In this document: positions 1 through 4,762 of the stretch, piece after piece
How the letters are laid out: each line of letters begins with the position of its first letter
Numbering within the stretch: position 1 is the stretch's first letter
Source: Gallispira sp964526435
GTDB taxonomy: Bacteria > Bacillota > Clostridia > Lachnospirales > CAG-274
Direction: 5' to 3'
DNA: 13,027 nt
NCBI GenBank assembly: GCA_964526435.1
Contig: CAZGIC010000064.1
Coordinates: forward strand, 1-13,027
The notes under the pieces: model-generated
Told to the model about the DNA's origin: nothing
What the model saw: the letters and a program-made list of their open reading frames with translations, nothing else
Database searches by the model: none
Program-made: the position numbers and the translations under genes

Positions 1-7
1 ATACTAT

Positions 8-319
8 TTAAATTTCACAAATTATATAATCGATCATATCCAATTTTTTTTGTTTTTTATGTATTTCAACAAGTAAATTGTTTCTGTATGTATTCAGAAA
101 AGTCAGCAATTCAGTATTCCCCTTCCAATAATCAAAACCCATTACTCTTTTAACAGTTTCTGTATTCATACCGCAGTCATACAAAGTGCATACAAAACTT
201 ATTTCTTTTAAATCCCTGTCATTAAAGTCATTCGTTAATTTAATCAAAGAATTTTTTTGAAAAAATTTTAGTTTTTCAACTTCTATACCATATCTTCTGC
301 TTATCTCATCTATCGTCAC
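8..319 (-). CDS. short MerR-family HTH regulator
   Basis: A complete 103-residue protein with an N-terminal MerR-type winged helix-turn-helix: TIDEISRRYGIEVEKLKFFQ matches the family pattern in which a 'sensitivity to context' helix leads into a recognition helix, and DLKEISFVCTLYDCGMNTETVK matches the second half ending in the usual 'GM-s-e-I' helix. After it comes a short helical C-terminal part of the dimerising coiled-coil kind (about residues 75-103). There are no cysteines arranged as a metal site, so the inducer cannot be guessed. Most MerR proteins are longer (about 120-280 residues), so this one has almost no effector domain. I chose the GTG at 319 because it lies about 7 bases after a strong GGAGG; a TTG three bases upstream is possible. 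It lies downstream of lysR in the same direction, separated by a terminator and its own probable promoter. Confidence 0.75.
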   Translation of the reverse strand: MTIDEISRRYGIEVEKLKFFQKNSLIKLTNDFNDRDLKEISFVCTLYDCGMNTETVKRVMGFDYWKGNTELLTFLNTYRNNLLVEIHKKQKKLDMIDYIICEI

Positions 320-360
320 CAATACCCCTCCTTATATACTCCGAATTCAGTTTCATCGTT

Positions 361-409
361 TTTACAAAAAGAAAATGTGCAACAGAATTACAATTCTTGT
401 TACACATTT
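361..409 (-). terminator. intrinsic terminator after lysR
   Basis: On the minus strand, AAATGTGTAAC and GTTGCACATTT pair with one wobble (373-409), continuing through AGAATT/AATTCT, and are followed by a TCTTTTTGT stretch. It starts 34 bases after the lysR stop. The probable promoter of the merR gene abuts it, so the same hairpin could also lie partly in the merR leader. Confidence 0.75.
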
Positions 410-438
410 ATAATAAATCAAAATTTATAAAATGTAAA
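410..438 (-). promoter_or_regulatory. candidate promoter for the merR gene
   Basis: On the minus strand TTTACA (433-438) and TATTAT (410-415) are separated by 17 bases. The -35 box lies in a 19-base sequence, ATGTAAAATACTTATATTT in plus-strand sense (432-450), that recurs exactly in front of a second promoter at 4470-4498. The box overlaps the last codons of lysR. Transcription would start inside the terminator hairpin. Confidence 0.45.
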
Positions 439-442
439 ATAC

Positions 443-1339
443 TTATATTTCATTGTCATCCATACACAAACTGCATTGAATATGTTTTAAAAATCGCGTT
501 ACAGTCAAACTGTAAGGCTGATGCTTTTTCCATGCAAATACACATGTCGTTTTTCTCTCAGGATATAAATGCCTGTATGTAACTTTTGAATTATCAAGAT
601 ATGGAAGAGATCCCTTAATAACAAGAGCATATCCAACCCCCTGTTCAACAAGTACAGAAGCATTTGTAGAAAGATTACTATGTGCAGCAATATTCAAATT
701 TTCAGTAGTATTTCTGAACCAATTATCAATTTCATTTCTTACACTTTGTCTTTTGGGCATTATCAGCGGAAGTTTACTTAAATCTTCCACAGTCACATAC
801 TCCTTTTCCACTAAAGGAGAATCCGGCCGCATCAGTACACACCACTCCTCCTGCACATTTAATCTTATAAAATCATACTTTTCTATTTCAACAGGTTCAA
901 GGAGTATACCTGCATCAACCAGACCATTGTCAATACAATGTTTTATATGGTCTGCATTTCCTGTATACAGATCTAAATATACATTGGGGTATTTTTCTTT
1001 AAAAGACATAAATAATTTAGTTATTAGTTGCACTGACTCAAACTCACCTGCACCAATTGATATTACTCCGTTTATAAGCTGTTCATTTTCTGTAAGCTCT
1101 TTTTCAGCCTTCTCTGCAAGTTCTACAATTTCACTTGCTCTTCTTCTGAAAAGCATACCCTCATCTGTAAGAGATATTCCTTTTTTCCCTCTCACAATCA
1201 GCTGAACTCCCAAATCTTCTTCCAGTTTTGTAAGCTGTCTGCTCAACGTTGGCTGTGTAATATGTAATATTTCAGAAGCTTTTGTTATATTTTCCTCTCT
1301 CGCTACAGCCAGAAAATACTTCAAAACTCTTGTATCCAA
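443..1339 (-). CDS. LysR-family transcriptional regulator
   Basis: A 298-residue DNA-binding regulator of normal LysR length. Residues 1-60 form the winged helix-turn-helix (MDTRVLKYFLAVAREENITK, then the recognition helix with QPTLSRQL at 29-36 and LEEDLGVQL). Residues about 85-290 are the two-lobed effector-binding domain, with the usual GVISIGAGE, VDAGILLEPVE and GVGYALV strands. The ligand is unknown. Proteins of this subgroup (MDTRVL-YFLAVAREENIT) are very common in gut Clostridia. I chose the TTG at 1339 because GGAGGG (1347-1352) stands 7 bases before it and the protein then begins exactly where the family begins; a TTG at 1357 would lie upstream of that site. A good promoter precedes it. 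Its first 80 bases are duplicated in degenerate form at 3207-3271. A role in controlling the neighbouring dehydrogenase is possible but only inferred from proximity. Confidence 0.9.
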   Translation of the reverse strand: MDTRVLKYFLAVAREENITKASEILHITQPTLSRQLTKLEEDLGVQLIVRGKKGISLTDEGMLFRRRASEIVELAEKAEKELTENEQLINGVISIGAGEFESVQLITKLFMSFKEKYPNVYLDLYTGNADHIKHCIDNGLVDAGILLEPVEIEKYDFIRLNVQEEWCVLMRPDSPLVEKEYVTVEDLSKLPLIMPKRQSVRNEIDNWFRNTTENLNIAAHSNLSTNASVLVEQGVGYALVIKGSLPYLDNSKVTYRHLYPERKTTCVFAWKKHQPYSLTVTRFLKHIQCSLCMDDNEI

Positions 1340-1394
1340 TAAGGTTCCCTCCGTCAATCAATTAAATTAATTCAGTAAAATTATTATGCCTTTT

Positions 1395-1423
1395 ATTATA
1401 CAATAATTTTATACTTAATTCAA
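1395..1423 (-). promoter_or_regulatory. lysR promoter
   Basis: On the minus strand TTGAAT (1418-1423) and a perfect TATAAT (1395-1400) are 17 bases apart, about 55 bases before the lysR start. The sequence around the -35 box is rich in ATTAA/TTAAT half-sites, as often seen where a LysR protein binds its own promoter. The duplicated copy at 3318-3346 has TATAAC instead. Confidence 0.65.
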
Positions 1424-1440
1424 TTAAATTCACTTAATTC

Positions 1441-1706
1441 TCCATTCTTCAAAATAACGCACTTATTTTCTCTTGAAGTAAACACTTTCTCAAACTGACA
1501 TCTGTTGTAATTTATTATTCCTGAAATAGGATTTGCTATTGTTACACTGTAATTTGAATATCCTGTAAGTACAGCACCACGATCATTAGTACTCCAGTCA
1601 ACATAATTTCCGTTTTCAGTATGCCATCCATTTGTTCCTCCTCAGTCCCATAGAATAGTAACCCACACCATAACAGGAATATTTTCTTCAACTAAGCTGT
1701 GTAATT
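1441..1706 (-). pseudogene. C39-like peptidase 3' remnant
   Basis: Read on the minus strand this encodes a decayed copy of the last ~90 residues of the peptidase at 3364-4248: ENIPVMVWVTI, then an in-frame stop and base losses, then YVDWSTND, ISGIINYNR, QFEKVF. The catalytic His of NDHGAV has become Arg (NDRGAV) and the catalytic Asp of ADPISG has become Asn (ANPISG). The stop codon position reads GGA, so the frame runs on. The front half of the gene, with the catalytic Cys, is absent; the match stops abruptly at 1706, where the terminator of the dehydrogenase begins. It is the product of a duplication rather than an independent gene. Confidence 0.85.
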
Positions 1707-1707
1707 A

Positions 1708-1750
1708 TAAAAAAATAAAGACAACAAGGTAAATTTCACCTCATTGTCTT
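1708..1750 (-). terminator. intrinsic terminator of the alcohol dehydrogenase gene
   Basis: On the minus strand AAGACAATGAGGT pairs with ACCTTGTTGTCTT (1718-1750) around a short loop, with one mismatch or wobble, and is followed by TTATTTTTTTAT. It lies about 30 bases beyond the stop codon and abuts the left repeat. Confidence 0.85.
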
Positions 1751-1779
1751 AATTTCAATTTACATTAACAGCTTCACTG

Positions 1780-2946
1780 TCAATAACTTAATTCATATAT
1801 TTTAATTACATCTTCCTTGTCAAGAGGAACCATACATTTTTCCAGCCCCTCAATAGCAGCTTTTGCCGCCATTTGAGCAAATCTGTCTTTGTCTTCTATC
1901 CCTGCTGATCTTAATGTAGTTCCCAGCCCCATTTCTTCAAATAAAGCTTTTGTTCTTTCTATTGCCTCATTAGCAATATCAAACTTTGGTTTATTTTCGT
2001 CAATACCAAATACATTCACACCATAATCTACAAAACAATCCACTGATTTGGCATTTAAAATGTATTTCATAAGAACAGGAACCACTATTGCCAATCCATG
2101 ACCATGTGTAATATTATACTCTGCACTCAATTGATGCTCAATTGAATGTGCAGGCCATGGACCTGGTTTTCCGCAGGCTATAAAACCATTAATTGCCCAT
2201 TCACTTGCCCACAAAAGATTTGCTCTTGCTTCATAATTATCCGGCTCTTTTATTGCAACAGGACCATATTTTACACAGGTTTTCAATATACTTTCCATAA
2301 TTCTGTCCTGCATATATGTACCTTTTACTCCTGTAAAATATACCTCAAAAATATGACTCATTATATCAACCACGCTACATGCTGTCTGATAAGGCGGAAC
2401 TGTAAACGTATATTCAGGATTTAATATTGCATATTCAGGGTAAAGAAGTCCACTGAAAATATCCATTTTCTGGACTGTTTTTTTATTTGTAATCACTCCA
2501 AAGGGATCCATCTCTGAGCCTGTCGCTGCCATTGTAGGTATAGCTATAATAGGAAGTGCAGATTTAATAAGAGAACCGTCCATTACAAGATCCCATACAT
2601 CTCCGCTATAACAAGCTCCGGCTGCAACAGCTTTGGAGCAATCAATAGTACTGCCCCCGCCCACAGGAACAATTGCATCTATATTATTGTTTCTGCATAT
2701 TTCAATTCCCTTGTTTACAGTATCCACTGTTGGGTTTGGTTCAACACCGCTAAGTTCTTCATAGTCTATACAATTACTTTTTAATATCTCCGTAATTTTA
2801 TCATAAAGTCCGGATTTTTTTATACTTCCGCCTCCATATACAAGCAAAACCCTGTTTCCAAATTCCTTTATAAAAACAGGTAATTTATCAAGTTCATTTC
2901 TTCCAAAAGCAATTTTTGTAGGTATTGAATAGAAAAAATCCTGCAT
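1780..2946 (-). CDS. iron-dependent alcohol dehydrogenase (YqhD/butanol dehydrogenase type)
   Basis: A 388-residue NAD(P)H-dependent reductase that would convert aldehydes to alcohols, in butanol/ethanol formation or aldehyde detoxification, in the cytosol. The N-terminal half is the nucleotide-binding fold, with YGGGS at 37-41 (the form found in NADPH-using YqhD and clostridial BdhA/B), EPNPT at 69-73 and PVGGGST at 94-100. The C-terminal half is helical and carries all four metal ligands at the family positions: Asp194 and His198 (DIMSHIFE), His267 (AHSIEHQL) and His281 (HGHGL). PTMAATGSEM at 137-146 is the conserved loop. Length and residue numbering match YqhD closely. The ATG at 2946 follows a strong AAAGGAGG. 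It is a single-gene unit with its own promoter, a hairpin in the leader, and its own terminator, and it lies between the two copies of a duplicated block. Preference for NADPH is inferred from the subgroup. Confidence 0.95.
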   Translation of the reverse strand: MQDFFYSIPTKIAFGRNELDKLPVFIKEFGNRVLLVYGGGSIKKSGLYDKITEILKSNCIDYEELSGVEPNPTVDTVNKGIEICRNNNIDAIVPVGGGSTIDCSKAVAAGACYSGDVWDLVMDGSLIKSALPIIAIPTMAATGSEMDPFGVITNKKTVQKMDIFSGLLYPEYAILNPEYTFTVPPYQTACSVVDIMSHIFEVYFTGVKGTYMQDRIMESILKTCVKYGPVAIKEPDNYEARANLLWASEWAINGFIACGKPGPWPAHSIEHQLSAEYNITHGHGLAIVVPVLMKYILNAKSVDCFVDYGVNVFGIDENKPKFDIANEAIERTKALFEEMGLGTTLRSAGIEDKDRFAQMAAKAAIEGLEKCMVPLDKEDVIKIYELSY

Positions 2947-2960
2947 AATTAACCTCCTTT

Positions 2961-2999
2961 AATAAAAAAAAGCAAAGTGACCTTTCCGGCCATCTTTGC
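2961..2999 (-). terminator. terminator-like hairpin in the dehydrogenase leader (candidate attenuator)
   Basis: On the minus strand GCAAAG (2994-2999) pairs with CTTTGC (2972-2977), and TGGCC with GGTCA, around a GGAAA loop. Eight Ts follow at once, and then the AAAGGAGG ribosome binding site begins within two bases. The hairpin lies downstream of the likely promoter at 3020-3050 and upstream of the start codon, so transcripts would have to read through it to make the enzyme. Confidence 0.7.
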
Positions 3000-3019
3000 C
3001 CTTGATTCTGAATAAAGTC

Positions 3020-3050
3020 AGTATAATGCCTTGTATTGTGCCAATGTCAA
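3020..3050 (-). promoter_or_regulatory. dehydrogenase promoter
   Basis: On the minus strand a perfect TTGACA (3045-3050) is followed by ATTATA after 17 bases (3022-3027) or TATACT after 19 (3020-3025). The expected start site is near 3013, which leaves a leader of about 65 bases almost filled by the hairpin at 2961-2999. I see no Rex-type (TTGTTAA..TTAACAA) operator here. Confidence 0.7.
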
Positions 3051-3206
3051 TGATTAATTTATTTTTTTACTTTTTTATTTTCCTTGTATTTATGCCGATA
3101 ATTTAAAACATATTCAAATTTAAATTTTTCTTTTATACGAACAACACTGGCATTATACAATTGTTCTGATTTTGTAGTCAGTTATAACTCCATACTCTTC
3201 CATACC

Positions 3207-3271
3207 TATGTAATATTTCAGAATTTTCTCTCTCACTACAGCCGGAAAACACCTCAAAATCTTATATCCAG
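3207..3271 (-). pseudogene. lysR 5' remnant
   Basis: Read on the minus strand this follows the first codons of the intact lysR (GGATA-AAGA-TTTTGA-GT) but has CTG at the start position, a one-base loss after the fourth codon that brings in a stop, and a 13-base deletion. The match to lysR ends abruptly at 3207. It cannot make a protein. Its old promoter still points towards the dehydrogenase gene. Confidence 0.75.
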
Positions 3272-3632
3272 CAGGGAGCTCTCCATCAATTAATTCAGCA
3301 AAATTATCATACTTTTTGTTATACAATAATTTTACACTTAATTCAATTAAATCAACTTAATTCTCAATTCTGCAAAATAACACACATATTTCCCCTTGAA
3401 GCAAACACTTTCTCAAACTGGCTTCTGTTATAGTTTATTATTCCTGAAATAGGGTCAGCTATTGTTACACTGTCATTTGAATATCCTATAAGTACAGCAC
3501 CATGATCATTAGTACTCCAGTCAACATAATTTCCTTTTTCAGTATACCATCCCTTTGTTTCTCCACGATCCGCCATAGCAATAGTAACCCACACCATAAC
3601 AGGAATGTTTTCTTTAACTAAGCTGTATAATT
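3207..3632. repeat. right copy of ~430-bp diverged direct repeat
   Basis: This is the partner of 1261-1706, in the same orientation. It contains a dead lysR start (3207-3271), the duplicated lysR promoter region (TTGAAT-N17-TATAAC at 3318-3346, minus strand), and the intact end of the C39 peptidase gene. Confidence 0.85.
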
Positions 3633-4248
3633 CATCAATTGAAATACCTGTTTTATCCACAGCTGTCAGTGAACTGTTTTGTCCTCTCAGATAACTGTTT
3701 GCCCCATTGATAATCGCAGTCGCTCCGCATATATATCCGCCTTCAGCCGCCGGATTTCCCACAAAGTACGAATTCAAATCCGGTCCATAAAGTTTACCGT
3801 CACTGCCGTAATAAAAATAAGGAGATGCAACAGGCAGATACTTTGTTGCCATTGTAACTTTATCCACATTAAATCCATAGTAATTCAGAACCATTGTCAT
3901 TGCAGTTATTTCACAGCCTGTAGGAAGTTCAGGCATCTGCCATATTATTTCAAAATTTTCAATCCGATAACTGTCCGTCTCAATATTTTCTTTTACCCCT
4001 TCATTTTCAGATACTATTTCCCTTTCTTCAGAATGAGTTTCTGTAAATCTTTCTTCAGTACTTATCTCTGTACTTGTTTCCACAGTTGTTTCGGTAATCA
4101 CTTCAGTACTTCCTTCCTGAAAATCCACATTAACCTTATCAACCATTTTCAACGTTTGAACATCTGTCATACTGAAAACATTAGCTGCCGCAGGAACAAA
4201 TAACAAGGCTAATATAAAGAACAACCAATATTTAAATTTATCATTCAT
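3364..4248 (-). CDS. exported C39-like cysteine peptidase
   Basis: A 294-residue protein of the peptidase C39_2 type, predicted to act outside the membrane. Residues 1-26 are a signal peptide or membrane anchor (two Lys, then WLFFILALLFVPAAA). Residues about 45-90 are a low-complexity Glu/Thr/Ser linker with repeated TE pairs. Residues 100-294 are the papain-like domain with the triad Cys112 (LPTGCEITA), His249 (TNDHGAVLIGY) and Asp265 (IADPISG). The domain order (signal, acidic linker, C39_2) is common for secreted proteins of unknown substrate in Clostridia; it is not fused to an ABC transporter, so it is not a bacteriocin exporter. The ATG at 4248 follows GGGAGGA. Its last third lies in the right repeat copy. 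Two candidate promoters lie upstream, at 4277-4304 and 4470-4498. No gene for a substrate is visible nearby. Confidence 0.85.
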   Translation of the reverse strand: MNDKFKYWLFFILALLFVPAAANVFSMTDVQTLKMVDKVNVDFQEGSTEVITETTVETSTEISTEERFTETHSEEREIVSENEGVKENIETDSYRIENFEIIWQMPELPTGCEITAMTMVLNYYGFNVDKVTMATKYLPVASPYFYYGSDGKLYGPDLNSYFVGNPAAEGGYICGATAIINGANSYLRGQNSSLTAVDKTGISIDELYSLVKENIPVMVWVTIAMADRGETKGWYTEKGNYVDWSTNDHGAVLIGYSNDSVTIADPISGIINYNRSQFEKVFASRGNMCVILQN

Positions 4249-4276
4249 ATTATCCTCCCTTTTATTAAAAATAAAC

Positions 4277-4304
4277 TTTATATAAAATTTAGTAATTTAC
4301 ACAA
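4277..4304 (-). promoter_or_regulatory. proximal candidate promoter of the C39 peptidase
   Basis: On the minus strand TTGTGT (4299-4304) and TATAAA (4277-4282) are 16 bases apart. A short palindrome, CAATATGGAATATTG (4302-4316), overlaps the -35 box and could be an operator. This is weaker than the distal promoter by sequence. Confidence 0.4.
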
Positions 4305-4469
4305 TATTCCATATTGTTGTTAATACTGAATTTCTTTCATTTATACCGGAAATTTTATTTTTTCTGTCTGTATTTCTTTATTTCGGCAAAAAATAAATAT
4401 TTTAACTTCGGTCAGTAATATTAAAATATACTTATTCATATTACATTTTACTAATAAATGATTTATTTA

Positions 4470-4498
4470 ATTATACCACAGACAAAATTCGATGTAAA
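4470..4498 (-). promoter_or_regulatory. distal candidate promoter of the C39 peptidase
   Basis: On the minus strand TTTACA (4493-4498) and a perfect TATAAT (4470-4475) are 17 bases apart, with a TG one base before the -10 box (extended -10). It would give a leader of about 215 bases. Its -35 region shares an exact 19-base sequence (4492-4510) with the candidate merR promoter at 410-438. Confidence 0.55.
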
Positions 4499-4510
4499 AT
4501 ACTTATATTT

Positions 4511-4600
4511 TATATGTATTTATTCGTTATTTGCATAAAGCAGAAAATTTAACTGCTATTTAAATTTATGCACACCGTAATTTTACCCTTAATACTTAAT
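4511..4600. other. AT-rich intergenic DNA without recognisable features
   Basis: This is part of the 514-base gene-free stretch between the peptidase and the recombinase. I see no open frame with a ribosome binding site, no tRNA-like fold and no terminator in this part. The structured features of the stretch (two promoters, a long inverted repeat, a palindrome) are listed separately. Confidence 0.4.
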
Positions 4601-4665
4601 AAAGCGACAGCCCTGTAAAATTCAAGCTTTTTCAAAGCTTTGAATCTACAAAATACTGTCGCTTT
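4601..4665. repeat. 65-base imperfect inverted repeat
   Basis: AAAGCGACAG (4601-4610) is the exact reverse complement of CTGTCGCTTT (4656-4665). Inside it TGTA/TACA and ATTCAAGCTTT/AAAGCTTTGAAT also pair, with small bulges, around a TTC loop. The whole folds as one long hairpin on either strand. There is no T-run on either side, so it is not a typical terminator. It could be a small palindromic repeat element or a structured RNA. Confidence 0.6.
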
Positions 4666-4735
4666 CCATTAATTGTATTTATTTGGGGTACAAATAACAA
4701 GACCCATAGCTATATTGCATTTTTTCGACACGCTG

Positions 4736-4761
4736 ACTTCTGCAAAATATTTTGCAGAAGT
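4736..4761. repeat. 26-base perfect palindrome beside the recombinase stop codon
   Basis: ACTTCTGCAAAAT is followed directly by its exact reverse complement, ending one base before the recombinase stop codon triplet at 4763-4765. No T-run follows it on the minus strand, so it is a poor intrinsic terminator. A DNA-binding role for the recombinase or its HTH units is possible. Confidence 0.6.
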
Positions 4762-4762
4762 A

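Larger units (their letters stand above)
1261..1706. repeat. left copy of ~430-bp diverged direct repeat flanking the alcohol dehydrogenase
   Basis: This stretch can be aligned base by base with 3207-3632. It covers the first codons of lysR, the lysR promoter region, and the last ~90 codons of the C39 peptidase. Both ends of the match are sharp: it begins at TATGTAATATTTCAGAA and ends at AACTAAGCTGT followed by TAATT. In this copy the lysR part is intact and the peptidase part is decayed. Small indels separate the copies, for example 13 bases of lysR missing in the right copy. Confidence 0.85.

Noticed and set aside
753..1205. A 150-codon open frame on the plus strand opposite lysR
   Set aside because: It lies antisense to a clear LysR gene, is Ser-rich with no domain and no ribosome binding site; it is a shadow of the real gene.
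2961..2999. Riboswitch in the dehydrogenase leader
   Set aside because: The leader is about 65 bases and almost all terminator; there is no room for an aptamer and no known motif is visible.
3364..4248. C39 peptidase as a bacteriocin-processing exporter
   Set aside because: There is no ABC transporter domain or precursor peptide gene with a double-glycine leader nearby; the domain is of the free C39_2 kind.
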